Assembly: GCF_000067165.1 (NCBI RefSeq)
Contig: NC_010162.1
Location: 12,946,501 to 13,010,500 of the forward strand
Origin: Sorangium cellulosum So ce56
GTDB lineage: Bacteria > Myxococcota_A > Polyangia > Polyangiales > Polyangiaceae
DNA length: 64,000 bases
Reading direction: 5' to 3'
In this document: in pieces, positions 7,913-16,562 of the stretch
Layout: every line of letters starts with the position of its first letter
How positions within the stretch are numbered: the first letter of the stretch is position 1
Made by a program: the position numbers and the translations under genes
The notes under the pieces: generated by a model
The model's input: only the letters and a program-made list of their open reading frames with translations
What the model was told of the DNA's origin: nothing
Database searches by the model: none

Positions 7913-9472
7913 ATGACCCTCCGACGTATCTTCTCCATCCTGCCCGTCCTTGCGCCGGTCGTCTGGCTGACGAGCTGCGGCGATGGCGAGCGCCCCTCGA
8001 CGCCCGCGTCGTCGACCTCGTCAGGCTCAGGCGGCGCGGACCCGGGCGGCGGCGGCGCGGTCGCGACGACCTCCGAGGCCACCGGCGCGGGGGGCGGCAC
8101 GACGACCAGCGGCGCGACGGTCGGCAGCACGACCGTCAGCAGCACGACGACCGGCGGCGGAGGGGCGGAGCCCGTCGCGCCGGGGATCGTCAAGCTCGGC
8201 GAGGGAAAGCTCGCGGAGTCGGGGCTCACCGTGGTGTCCTACGGCGGCTACCTGAACGGCGAGTCGTTCCAGCAGGACGGGATCGTGTCGTTCGGCGGCT
8301 TCCAGTACACCGCCTTCTGGAACACCAACCGCAACGTCGTCCTCGCGCGACGGCGGCTGCCGGCGAGCCCCGGCGGCGCGGCAGGCGCGTGGGAGAAGTT
8401 CGACTTCAAGGATTATCGGCTGAGCGCCGACGACGCCCACAACACGATCTCTCTCGGGATCGCGCCAGGCGACGGCACGCTGCACCTCGCGTTCGATCAC
8501 CACGGCAGCAACCTGCACTACCGCCGCTCGGTCACGGGTCTCCTGACGGACCCGGAAGGCGCGGCCTGGGCCGCCTCGAGCTTCGGCGCCGTCTCGAGCG
8601 CGCTCGTGGGATCGACCCGCGTGTCCCTCGTGACGTACCCGCGGTTCGTCACCGAGCCCGGCGGGGACAGGATGCTCCTGAGCGCCCGGATCGGCGAGAG
8701 CGGCAGCGGCGACGAGCACCTGTGGGAGTACGACGCCACGACGCACGCCTGGACCGCGCTCGGCGAGTACATCGAGGGCACCGACGCCAGCATGAACGCC
8801 TACCTGCACGGCCTGTCGTACACGCGCGGCGGCTCGCGCCTGCACGCGGCGTGGTGCTGGCGGGACACGCCCGACGCGACGACCAACCACGATCTCCTGT
8901 ACGTCTACAGCGACGATCACGGGCGCACCTGGAAGAACAACGCAGGCGCGACGGTCGCGACGACCGGCGCCTCCTTCGTCTCGCTGCGCACGGAGGGCCT
9001 GTCCGTGTGGCCCATCGGCCAGAACCGAGGGCTCATCAACCAGGAACACATGACGGTCGACGCGAGCGGCCGCGTCCATGTGCTGCTCTCGCACCTCCCC
9101 GACGCCGAGACCGACAATTCGAACTTCACCAGCGCCCGGACGCGCAGCGAGTTCTTCCATTATCTCCGCGACACCGACGGGACCTGGGCGCGCCACGGCA
9201 TCGGCTTGAAGGTGGTCCAGAACTTCCGGGGCAAGCTCGCGATCTCCTCCACCGAGAACGTCTATGCGATCCTCCCCGATCTCCGCATCGCCGGCGCCTC
9301 CCCGAGCGACGGTTACGCGACCTGGACGCTCCTCGACGCCGCCGACTCGGGCCGGTTCTTCTCCGATCCTCTGATCGACGCGGCCCGACTCGAGACCTCG
9401 GACGAGCTCACCGTGTACTACCCACAGCGGAGCTCCGTGGACATCTGGGGCCTGGAGTACGCGCTCCGCTGA
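7913..9472 (+). CDS. BNR-4-family lipoprotein (possible polysaccharide lyase-like beta-propeller)
   Basis: A 519-residue exported lipoprotein. ATG 7913 gives a signal peptide ending APVVWLTSC, then a Ser/Thr/Gly linker to about residue 85. The body resembles the BNR-4 propeller family: FGGFQYTAFWNTNRNVVLAR, SADDAHNTISLGI, TLHLAFDHHGSNLHYRRS, HGLSYTRGG and HDLLYVYSDDHGRTWKN (an Asp-box-like repeat). BNR-4 domains occur in ulvan and related polysaccharide lyases (PL24/25-like) and in proteins of unknown activity. His, Tyr and Arg residues that could be catalytic are present, but a lyase assignment is inference. A hairpin 58 bp past the stop may be its terminator. The esterase lipoprotein at 3825 has the same linker style. 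Confidence 0.75.
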   Translation: MTLRRIFSILPVLAPVVWLTSCGDGERPSTPASSTSSGSGGADPGGGGAVATTSEATGAGGGTTTSGATVGSTTVSSTTTGGGGAEPVAPGIVKLGEGKLAESGLTVVSYGGYLNGESFQQDGIVSFGGFQYTAFWNTNRNVVLARRRLPASPGGAAGAWEKFDFKDYRLSADDAHNTISLGIAPGDGTLHLAFDHHGSNLHYRRSVTGLLTDPEGAAWAASSFGAVSSALVGSTRVSLVTYPRFVTEPGGDRMLLSARIGESGSGDEHLWEYDATTHAWTALGEYIEGTDASMNAYLHGLSYTRGGSRLHAAWCWRDTPDATTNHDLLYVYSDDHGRTWKNNAGATVATTGASFVSLRTEGLSVWPIGQNRGLINQEHMTVDASGRVHVLLSHLPDAETDNSNFTSARTRSEFFHYLRDTDGTWARHGIGLKVVQNFRGKLAISSTENVYAILPDLRIAGASPSDGYATWTLLDAADSGRFFSDPLIDAARLETSDELTVYYPQRSSVDIWGLEYALR

Positions 9473-9875
9473 GCCGCGCGAAGGCGCTCCTCGGTCCCCG
9501 AGCGCGCCCTTCACGGCCCCGTTTCCCAGGGCGAGCGCGCGAGCTCGCTCGCCGCGCCGTCCCCGTTGGCCGCCAGATCTCCCCTGATCGACGGATCTTC
9601 CGGTTGTTCCACCGGGCGACGCGCGTGACGCTCGCGGGGCGCGCTCCGCGTACGTATCGGACGAGCCGCGACCGGCGCTGAGCGGTCCAGTCAGAGCGGC
9701 AGTCCGTGCTCCATGGGGACGCGCGTCGCGCTCGCTCTCGCGCAGGCACGCTCGGTGCTCGCCCTGAGGCGCGGTCTCGCCGGTGGCGAGGGCGCGCACT
9801 GCCGCGAACGCCGCGGCGGCAAGGGACACTCGCGCAGCGAGCCCCGGCGCGCTCCGGCCAGGAGGAGCGTTACTC
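9473..9875. other. Non-coding gap before gspC
   Basis: A 403-bp gap. It contains the hairpin at 9530-9553 and, at its right end, the AGGAGG-type ribosome binding site of gspC. Open frames here lack recognisable protein similarity. Confidence 0.4.
9530..9553 (+). terminator. Hairpin 3' of the BNR-4 gene
   Basis: GGCGAGCG and CGCTCGCC form a perfect 8-bp stem around an 8-nt loop, starting 58 bp after the BNR-4 stop. No U-tract follows, as is common in GC-rich genomes. Confidence 0.4.
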
Positions 9876-10847
9876 ATGAACCCGGACGCGTTCGTCAAGC
9901 GCCGATTCGCATTCATCCTGGGAGGAATGGTCGCGGTCTCCGCGTATTTTCAGGCCTCCGGGGTATCTCAGCTCATCGCTCACCAGATCACGCGGGACGG
10001 CGAGGCCTCCGCCCCCCTCGTCACAGATCCTGTCGAGGCGCCGCTCTCCGAGGATGATCCCCCGCCGAGCGCGGCGCCGATCCTGGAGCGCAATCCGTTC
10101 GACTCGACGACAGGGCCGCTCGTACCCCCGCCGAGCGCCGCGCCCGCCGCCCCGGCGGACCTCTCGCAGCTCGACCCCTACCTCGCTCCACCCTGCGATA
10201 CGGGCCGCGTCGTGCTGATCGCCATGTCCGAGGACCCCGAATGGTCGTTCGCCGCCGTCGAGAGCGACGGCGGACACACGGCGCTCGGGCGGCGAGGCGG
10301 AGAGATCGGCGGCCGCAAGGTCGAGGACATCGCCTGGGATCGGGTGTGGATGACCTCGACCTCGGGGGGCGCGCGCTGCCAGATGCAGCTCGGCAAGAAG
10401 GGCGGAGAGGGCGGCAAGAAGGAGCCCGAGCCGCAGGCGGCAGCGCCGGCTCCGTCCCGCGCGACGTACCGCCCGAGCAGCAGGAGCGATGTCCCGCCCG
10501 AGATCGCCTCGCGGATGCAGCGGGTGAGCGACACGGAGATCGACATCGACCGCTCGGCGGCCGAGAAGATCTTCGCGCAGCCCGAGCTCGTGACGCAGAC
10601 CTCGGCGGCGATACCGGAGATGCGGGACAACAAGGTGATCGGGCTGAAGATGATGGTCAAGCCAGGCTCGGTGCTCGAGTCGTTCGGGGTGCAGAGCGGC
10701 GATATCGTGAAATCGATCAACGGCATCGACCTGACGGACCCACAGAAGGCCATGCTGGCCTACTCGCGCATGCGCTCCGACAAGAGCCTTTCCGTCGTCG
10801 TCGAGCGCGACGGCCGCCCGACGAGGCTCAGGGTCAACATCCGCTGA
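9876..10847 (+). CDS. gspC: Type II secretion system protein GspC (orphan)
   Basis: GspC links the inner-membrane platform of the type II secretion system to the outer-membrane secretin GspD. This 323-residue protein has a short cytoplasmic start, one membrane segment (about residues 11-31, FAFILGGMVAVSAYFQASG), a Pro-rich periplasmic segment with ILERNPFDSTTG (the NPF homology-region hallmark), and a C-terminal PDZ domain (about 250-323: KPGSVLESFGVQSGDIVKSI). ATG 9876 is preceded by AGGAGGAG at 7-8 bases. No other gsp gene is in the window: the neighbours are a BNR-4 lipoprotein and a VWA lipoprotein. It may serve a system encoded elsewhere. Confidence 0.85.
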   Translation: MNPDAFVKRRFAFILGGMVAVSAYFQASGVSQLIAHQITRDGEASAPLVTDPVEAPLSEDDPPPSAAPILERNPFDSTTGPLVPPPSAAPAAPADLSQLDPYLAPPCDTGRVVLIAMSEDPEWSFAAVESDGGHTALGRRGGEIGGRKVEDIAWDRVWMTSTSGGARCQMQLGKKGGEGGKKEPEPQAAAPAPSRATYRPSSRSDVPPEIASRMQRVSDTEIDIDRSAAEKIFAQPELVTQTSAAIPEMRDNKVIGLKMMVKPGSVLESFGVQSGDIVKSINGIDLTDPQKAMLAYSRMRSDKSLSVVVERDGRPTRLRVNIR

Positions 10848-11147
10848 GGCGAGGAGGCGGGCCCGGCCGGCGGCCGCCCTCCGCGCAGGTGTGACGCCGG
10901 GCGCCCCCGGCCTTGTCGCACCTGCGGGTGGCGGCGGCCGGGCGGCGGCGGCCGGGCGGCGGCCGACGCGGAGGTCAGACTCCGGCGCACGGGCGACCCC
11001 TGCCGAACAATCTACGATCGCCGCTGTCTCTCCGGCTGGAGCGCCCGGCGGCGGCCGGCGCGGTCGCTCCGGAGCGGAGCGACAGAACAGATGCGGCGCT
11101 CACCCGTCAGACCGAGCACCCGCTCTGTCCGCGGGAGGGGAAAGACC
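10848..11147. other. Non-coding gap
   Basis: A 300-bp gap, extremely GC-rich, with two direct copies of GCGGCGGCCGGGCG at 10931-10958. The GGGAGGGG at about 11132 is a plausible ribosome binding site for the VWA gene. Nothing else is supported. Confidence 0.4.
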
Positions 11148-13001
11148 ATGAACGAACTCGGAATCGTGTGGGTGAAGCGAGCGCTCCTCGGCGGCGCGCT
11201 CGTGCTGGGGCTCTCGGGGGCGGGGATCGCGTGCAATGCCCAGAAAGCCTCCGAGGCGTCGGCGCCTCCGGAGGCGTCCCCGGCCTCGATGCCGCTGGGG
11301 AACGCCGCCGAGGCGAAGCGCGAGACCCTGGCGGAGGCCGCCGAGCCCCTGAAGGCGGCGCGTGAGCTCGCCGCCCCCACGCGCGACATGGCGGGCGGGA
11401 AGGGGCGCGCGGGCGCCGGCGGCCTTTTGGCCCCCGCCCCGGCGGCCACCGCGGCGCCGGGCGAGGGCGCGGCCCGCGCCGCGGCGCCCGAGGCCGCGGG
11501 CCTCGACCCGAACGGCCGCTTCGCCACCACGTACCGCCCCGGCGGCGGCCACCTCGCCGCGTTCGAGTCCGCGGTCGCGCGCGGCATCGTCCCTCCCGAC
11601 GGGCGCGAGCTCGTCAGCGACGTCGGCGCCCGCTACGCCCCGTCGATCGACGTCCCGAAGGGCTCGGCGCTCGCCCTGCGCACGGACCTCGAGCGCACGC
11701 GGGTCCCGCCCGGCGGCGGCCCGGTGCACGTGCGCGTCGCGCTCCGCTCGACGGCGCAGGCGCCCGCGGCGCGGCCGCACCTGTCGGTGCACCTCGTGCT
11801 CGACGTGAGCGGATCCATGCAGGGCGAGCCCATGGCGCGGGCGCGCGACGCGGCCCGGGCGCTCGTCGACAGGCTCGACGCGAACGACGACTTCTCCCTC
11901 GTCACCTTCTCGAGCGGCGCCGACGTCAGGATCGACGATGGGCCCGTCGGGCCGCGGCGGGCGGCGATCAAGGCCACGATCGACGGCATCCGCGAGGGCG
12001 GCGGCACCAACATCGGCCAGGGCCTCGCGCTCGGCTACGCGCAGGCCGCCCGGCCGGGCATCCCCGAGGGCGCGGTGAAGGTCGTGCTGCTGCTCTCCGA
12101 CGGGCGCGCGAACGCCGGGATCACGAGCTCGGAGCGGCTCTCGCGGCTCGCGCTGGACGCCTTCCAGGGCGGCGTCCAGACGAGCACGTTCGGGCTCGGC
12201 GCCGACTACGACGGCGCGCTGATGAGCGCCATCGCGAGCGACGGCGCGGGCGGGTACTACTACCTGCGCGATCCGGATCAGATCGCCCCGGCCCTCGCGA
12301 CGGAGCTCGACAGGCGGCTCGATCCGGTCGCGACCGCGGTCGAGCTGCGGGTGCGGCTGAAGCCGGACGTGAAGCTGCTCCAGGTCTACGGGTCGCGCCG
12401 GCTGAACGACGTGGAGGCGGCGCGCGTGCGGACGATCGAGGTCGCGGCGGACGCGCAGTCCGCGAAGCGCGACGGCATCGAGCGGGACCGGCAGGACGAC
12501 GCCGAGGGCGGGATGCGGTTCTTCATCCCGGCGTTCTCGCGCGACGACAGCCACGCGATGCTCTTCAAGCTGGGCCTCCCGGCGGGCGCCGACGCGCGGG
12601 CCATCGCGGCGATCGAGCTCAAGTACAAGGACCGCGTCGCCAAGAAGAACGTCGTGGACGAGGCGCCGCTCCGGGTCGCGTACGCGACCGGCGACGCGGA
12701 CAGCGCGGCGAGCGTCGACCCGTCGGTCGCCCGCACGATCCAGGGCTTCGCCGCCGGCGAGACGCTGGCCGAGGCCGCCCGCCAGATCGCGCTCGGCGAT
12801 CGCGCCCGCGCCGCCGCGCTGCTCTCCGAGCGGGAAGGGATCCTGCATGCCGCGGCCGAGGCGCTCGGGGAGCCGCTCTTCCTGAAGGACGCGGCCCGCC
12901 TCGCGCGCCTCCGCGGCCACGCGGGGGCCGCGGGCGGCCTGGGGGATCCGCTCGTGCTGGCGATGCTGCTCGAGACGGCCTCGCGGACACACCTTCACTG
13001 A
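11148..13001 (+). CDS. Lipoprotein with von Willebrand factor A domain
   Basis: A 617-residue lipoprotein; ATG 11148 follows GGGAGGGGAAAG. The signal peptide ends SGAGIAC (Cys about 29). After an Ala/Pro-rich stretch, residues about 210-400 form a von Willebrand A domain with an intact metal-ion-dependent adhesion site: DVSGSMQG (Asp about 219), a later Thr in GGGTNIGQG, and LLLSDGRANAG. The remainder resembles the C-terminal region of YfbK-like VWA proteins (a beta-rich part plus a helical tail). VWA domains bind divalent metal and protein partners, so an adhesion or complex-assembly role at the cell envelope is inferred. The gene 60 bp downstream encodes a membrane protein of unknown function and probably shares its transcript. 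Confidence 0.85.
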   Translation: MNELGIVWVKRALLGGALVLGLSGAGIACNAQKASEASAPPEASPASMPLGNAAEAKRETLAEAAEPLKAARELAAPTRDMAGGKGRAGAGGLLAPAPAATAAPGEGAARAAAPEAAGLDPNGRFATTYRPGGGHLAAFESAVARGIVPPDGRELVSDVGARYAPSIDVPKGSALALRTDLERTRVPPGGGPVHVRVALRSTAQAPAARPHLSVHLVLDVSGSMQGEPMARARDAARALVDRLDANDDFSLVTFSSGADVRIDDGPVGPRRAAIKATIDGIREGGGTNIGQGLALGYAQAARPGIPEGAVKVVLLLSDGRANAGITSSERLSRLALDAFQGGVQTSTFGLGADYDGALMSAIASDGAGGYYYLRDPDQIAPALATELDRRLDPVATAVELRVRLKPDVKLLQVYGSRRLNDVEAARVRTIEVAADAQSAKRDGIERDRQDDAEGGMRFFIPAFSRDDSHAMLFKLGLPAGADARAIAAIELKYKDRVAKKNVVDEAPLRVAYATGDADSAASVDPSVARTIQGFAAGETLAEAARQIALGDRARAAALLSEREGILHAAAEALGEPLFLKDAARLARLRGHAGAAGGLGDPLVLAMLLETASRTHLH

Positions 13002-13061
13002 GGGCGGGGCTCGGGGCACGATGGCGCAGCGGCGATCCACCGGCGGGGCCGAGGGGCGGAC

Positions 13062-13904
13062 ATGACCCAGACATTCACACTCCGGCGCGATGTGGCGGCG
13101 CAGCACGTCGACGTCGCGCCGGGCGGCGAGATCGTCCTCCGCGGCAAGCTGGTCTGCTCGACCGACGCCTCGGTCATCGACGCGGCGACGACGACCTGGC
13201 CCGCGGGCGCGCCGGGCGGCGCGTCGGTCGACAGCGGCGGGCTCGTCGACCTCGAGCAGGGCGGCTTTCACATGACGAGCCGCGACCCCGCGACCCACGA
13301 GGTCCACGCCATCGCGACCGGGGATCCGGCCCCCGCGTGCGCGCTCGCGGGCGTGGAAGCCCCGTGCCTCCCGCTCCGGCTCCTGCCGCTCGCGCGCTCG
13401 CGGCTCCAGACGGCGCAGGAGCTGGGCAGCTGCCTTCACGGGGGCATCACGGTCGAGGTGCGGGACGCCGTGCTCCCGCCCGTCGCGCCCGCGGCCGTTC
13501 CTTACGTGCAGGGCGCGGCCGTGCTGCTCGGCGCTTCCGTGCTCGCGTCGATCGGGTGGGTCGTGCAGCGCCGGCGCGCCCGATCGCCGTTCGGCCGCCT
13601 GCTCGATCTTGCGAAGCGCACCCGGGCCAAGCTGAGGGCCGCTGACCCGGTCGTGGCCGCGCCGCTCGTGCCGGCCGTGGAGGCCGCGCTGGGCGCGCTG
13701 AAGCGGCGGCGTGTGGACGCCGCCTCGACGGAGGGCAAGCGGGTCGCGGAGGTGCTGCGGCGGGTGGAGCTGCGCCTCGACGCGTCGGCCGTGGAGGCGC
13801 GCGCCGGCAGGGAGCAGCAGGCGGCGGACGAGCTCGTCCGCGAGATCGAGAGCGCGCTCGAGGCGGTCGACGAGGTGGACGGCGCGCGGCGCGGGGGGGC
13901 CTGA
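13062..13904 (+). CDS. Hypothetical single-pass membrane protein
   Basis: A 280-residue protein, unrecognised. Residues 1-145 look like an extracytoplasmic beta-rich domain with several Cys (LVCSTDAS, ACALAGVEAPCLP, GSCLHGG). One membrane helix follows (about 146-167, VQGAAVLLGASVLASIGWVV), stopped by RRRRAR-type basic residues, then a charged helical cytoplasmic tail with coiled-coil character. There is no classical signal peptide at the N-terminus, so topology is uncertain. It starts 60 bp after the VWA lipoprotein gene; a shared operon and a physical partnership are inferred. It ends just before an IS remnant. Confidence 0.65.
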   Translation: MTQTFTLRRDVAAQHVDVAPGGEIVLRGKLVCSTDASVIDAATTTWPAGAPGGASVDSGGLVDLEQGGFHMTSRDPATHEVHAIATGDPAPACALAGVEAPCLPLRLLPLARSRLQTAQELGSCLHGGITVEVRDAVLPPVAPAAVPYVQGAAVLLGASVLASIGWVVQRRRARSPFGRLLDLAKRTRAKLRAADPVVAAPLVPAVEAALGALKRRRVDAASTEGKRVAEVLRRVELRLDASAVEARAGREQQAADELVREIESALEAVDEVDGARRGGA

Positions 13905-13905
13905 G

Positions 13906-14190
13906 GTCGACCAGCCCCCGCCGGAGGTCTGCGCGACGCGGCTGTCGCGCGGCGTCCATCTCGCCTCCATCCGCGCGATGTACCGGCGGCTCGCCGCCTC
14001 CGGCGAGAGCGGCGAGCGGCGCGCCCGGCGTGCGCCGATGAAGCACGCCAGGCCGACGCTCACCGCCACGGCCCCCAACCCGATCTGGACGTGGGACATC
14101 ACCGCGCTGCGCGGGCCGCTGCCTGGGGTCTTCTACGGCCTGTACGTCGTCCTCGACCTGCTCAGTCGCACGACCGTTGGCTGGAGCCGG
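13906..14190 (+). pseudogene. IS3-family transposase remnant (integrase-core fragment)
   Basis: A frame beginning directly after the previous gene encodes residues that resemble the middle of IS3-family OrfB transposases: PEVCATRLSRGVHLASIRAM, MYRRLAASGE, then NPIWTWDITALRGPLPG and FYGLYVVLDLLSRTTVGW. The WDIT Asp is the first residue of the DDE triad. Similarity stops after VGW (about 14185); the second Asp, the Glu and the whole N-terminus are missing, so this is a dead fragment. Its left edge abuts the membrane-protein gene and its right side leads into the xylanase locus, supporting acquisition of that locus by transfer. Confidence 0.8.
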
Positions 14191-14545
14191 AACGCGTCTC
14201 TCTGCGCGATCCACTCATAGGATTCTCGTCCGGCCCGTCTCAATCCTGTTGGCATTTTCCGCCCCCTCTGTGCCAACGTTGGGTGAGAAACACGAGCAAT
14301 GAAACCGCACAAAATGGCGTTGTGTCGCGGTCGCTCCCTGGCGTATAAATCTAGTCGAAGGACCACATGATCTTCCAGAGAGAGCATGGGTGTCCGGGCA
14401 AGGTTTCGGACTCTGCGAATGGTACTGCGTGATCCTGTGTGATCAACTGCGAATGTCGTTGTCTCCCCTGGTCTCGATGCGCGACAGAGAGTCCCTGACA
14501 GGCGAGTCGCTTCGTGTGCATCTTCGGGAAACATTGGAAACACCT
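14191..14545. other. Intergenic region upstream of the xylanase, less GC-rich
   Basis: A 355-bp region noticeably less GC-rich than its surroundings, consistent with imported DNA. It contains a candidate promoter at 14320-14349. The downstream frame is open to 14390 but has no family similarity before ATG 14546. No insertion-sequence terminal repeats were found. Confidence 0.5.
14320..14349 (+). promoter_or_regulatory. Candidate sigma-70-type promoter for the xylanase gene
   Basis: TTGTGT at 14320-14325 and TATAAA at 14344-14349 are separated by 18 bp, about 200 bp before the start codon. This is a pattern match only. Confidence 0.3.
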
Positions 14546-15985
14546 ATGAAAAATTCAAAGCAGAATCAGTTCTCTCGTTGGTTCATACTGGCGTTCGCGT
14601 CAGTCGCGCTGGCAGCCTGTGGCGGTGATGACGATGCCACAGGGCCCTCGAGCAGCTCATCGTCTTCTAGCAGCTCTTCCTCCTCCAGCTCCAGCTCTAG
14701 CTCGTCTTCGAGCACCTCCAGCTCTAGCTCTTCCTCCTCCAGCTCCAGCTCCAGCTCATCTTCGAGCACCTCCAGCTCGTCTTCGAGCAGCTCCAGCTCG
14801 TCTGGTGGCGATCTCGCATTGGTGGTCGCCATCAACTCCGGTAGTAATTCGAGCGCAACGGTTGACGGCGTGGAGTACCAGGCGGACAAATACTCTAGCG
14901 GTGGTACGACCAACAGCACGCAAGACTCTGTCGTTGGTGGGCAGCTTTATCAAACAGAGCGCTATGGCGCATTCAGGTATGAAATCCCGGTTACCGCCAA
15001 TGGCAACTATACCGTGAAGTTGCATTTTGCGGAGATTGATAAGAACAGCGCTGGTTCGCGCAGCTTTGACGTTGCGATCGAAGGCAACACCGTTGTCAGT
15101 GATCTGGATATTTATGCCGAAGTTGGTCATGACGTGGGCCACACGGAGACCTTCGCGGATATCGCGGTGAATGACGGCAGCGTCACGATCGAGCTGATCA
15201 AGGGTGTGGATAACCCCACCATCGCGGGGTTCGCTATTTTCTCCAATGATGGAGAGCTGGATACAACAACGGTCACGCCCCTCCCCGATTTCTCCAAGTA
15301 CTCGGCCTACACTCAGAGGTACACGGAGAAGACTGTGATCAATTCGAATCACGCGACGGGTCACGTCGGTGATTTCTTCTTCACCCACTGGAAGGATGGC
15401 GGCTCGACATCGTTGACCGTGGACCCGAACGGCGAGTTCAGCGTGACCTGGCAGGGCGGTGGCTATAACTATGTCGGTGGTCCAGGGTGGCATTACGGAG
15501 ATGAGAAGAGGGTGATCGGCTACCGCCTCAATAACGACAGCGGCGCGAGCTATATCGCCTTGTACGGCTGGGGGTACGACAAGACCATGCCCACCTCGAA
15601 CGCGGCGCACCTGGTGGAGTATTACATCCTGCAACGATGGAGTTATGACCCCAGCCAGGGCGCCACCGCTGGCAAGACCTTCACGAGCGATGGGGTTCAG
15701 TATTCCACGTACCGCTCGACGCGGAACCAGCAGCCCTCCATCAATGGTCGCTCCACGTTCTACCAGTACTGGAGCAAGCCTGCTCAGCCGCAGGCCCTCG
15801 GGCAGGACCACAAGATCATCTTCGCCGATCACGTGAAGGCATGGGCCGACAACGGCTGGATCGTCCCGAACATGAACAACCTGGATGCGAGCGACGATCC
15901 CACCTATCAGGTCCTGGCCGTCGAGGTGTTCAACCCCGGTAGCAATGGAACTGCAGCTGGTCGCGTCTGGAACGCGACGCCCTGA
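14546..15985 (+). CDS. Lipoprotein endo-1,4-beta-xylanase: polyserine linker, malectin domain, GH11
   Basis: A 479-residue secreted lipoprotein cleaving xylan. ATG 14546 starts a signal peptide with lipobox ALAAC (Cys 25), then a nearly pure Ser linker with a few Thr (about 35-86). Residues about 90-235 resemble a malectin-type carbohydrate-binding domain (VAINSG, AFRYEIPV, YTVKLHFAEI, GFAIFSND). Residues about 270-479 are a GH11 jelly roll: the HVGDFFFTHWKD opening, nucleophile Glu in HLVEYYIL (Glu about 358) and acid/base Glu in YQVLAVEVF (Glu about 460), so both catalytic residues are kept. The polyserine linker style is typical of Cellvibrio-like marine and soil gammaproteobacteria. With weaker GC bias and an adjacent transposase remnant, horizontal acquisition is likely. 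Confidence 0.92.
   Translation: MKNSKQNQFSRWFILAFASVALAACGGDDDATGPSSSSSSSSSSSSSSSSSSSSSSTSSSSSSSSSSSSSSSSSTSSSSSSSSSSSGGDLALVVAINSGSNSSATVDGVEYQADKYSSGGTTNSTQDSVVGGQLYQTERYGAFRYEIPVTANGNYTVKLHFAEIDKNSAGSRSFDVAIEGNTVVSDLDIYAEVGHDVGHTETFADIAVNDGSVTIELIKGVDNPTIAGFAIFSNDGELDTTTVTPLPDFSKYSAYTQRYTEKTVINSNHATGHVGDFFFTHWKDGGSTSLTVDPNGEFSVTWQGGGYNYVGGPGWHYGDEKRVIGYRLNNDSGASYIALYGWGYDKTMPTSNAAHLVEYYILQRWSYDPSQGATAGKTFTSDGVQYSTYRSTRNQQPSINGRSTFYQYWSKPAQPQALGQDHKIIFADHVKAWADNGWIVPNMNNLDASDDPTYQVLAVEVFNPGSNGTAAGRVWNATP
14642..14803 (+). repeat. Polyserine-encoding low-complexity tract
   Basis: Irregular repeats of AGCTCTAGC / TCGTCTTCGAGC / TCTTCCTCC-type codons encode about 50 Ser with a few Thr. All six Ser codons are mixed, so selection on the amino acid rather than pure slippage seems to maintain it. 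Confidence 0.85.
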
Positions 15986-16562
15986 TCCAAAGATGATGTG
16001 GCGCTCCTGAGCGTTTCGTGGGTGTACGGCGCGAGCGCCCGTCGAATGCCTCGATGGCGCCGTGCTCGACGCCATCGAGGCGCTCCGCTTCGCTCCGACC
16101 CGCTTCGCGGGCGCCCTTTCGGACGGCCTCGACGGCGTCTGCGCGCGGCGCCAAGGTGTTCACGCTCCCGTTAGATGATGGGTGGGGGCCGCTTCTCGCT
16201 CACGCAGGATGATGGCTCGCTCACGCGCACGATGGCCATCGCCCCCATCCGGTGCCCGGAGCCTCCGCAGGAGGCTCCGTCCGCCCATCGCCCGCGCGAC
16301 GTGGCCGCCGGGGCACGCAGGGCGCGTCAAGGGCGGCGCAGCCGCCGAGCCCTGCGAGGGCACCCTTGACGCGTCCCAGCACCCCCGCACGCTCAGGACG
16401 CGATGAGCCGACCACCACGCCCGTGACCGGGGCCCGCTCACCGTCGCGATGATCATCCGCCAGCCCGAGCGAGGAAGCATCAAGAGGAAGCATCAACCAG
16501 CTTGATTCTCAACGGGTACGAGCGGAATGGACACGCTCCGGCAGCGCCGGTATGACTGGACC
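15986..16562. other. Intergenic region with four strong hairpins
   Basis: A 577-bp gap without a supported gene. It contains perfect stems at 16048-16081 (12 bp, loop 10), 16099-16111 (5 bp, loop 3), 16257-16279 (10 bp, loop 3) and 16323-16373 (11-bp outer stem enclosing a second GC hairpin). A 13-bp direct repeat, GAGGAAGCATCAA, occurs twice at 16471-16496. The first hairpins could terminate the xylanase transcript; the cluster as a whole could be a structured RNA or recombination site. Confidence 0.5.
16471..16496. repeat. Two perfect 13-bp direct repeats
   Basis: GAGGAAGCATCAA at 16471-16483 is immediately repeated at 16484-16496, about 65 bp before the oxidoreductase start. It may be an operator or a small duplication. 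Confidence 0.7.

Noticed and set aside
14133..14543. A minus-strand 136-residue frame opposite the transposase remnant and xylanase leader.
   Set aside because: No recognisable family or ribosome binding site; the plus strand carries the transposase similarity.
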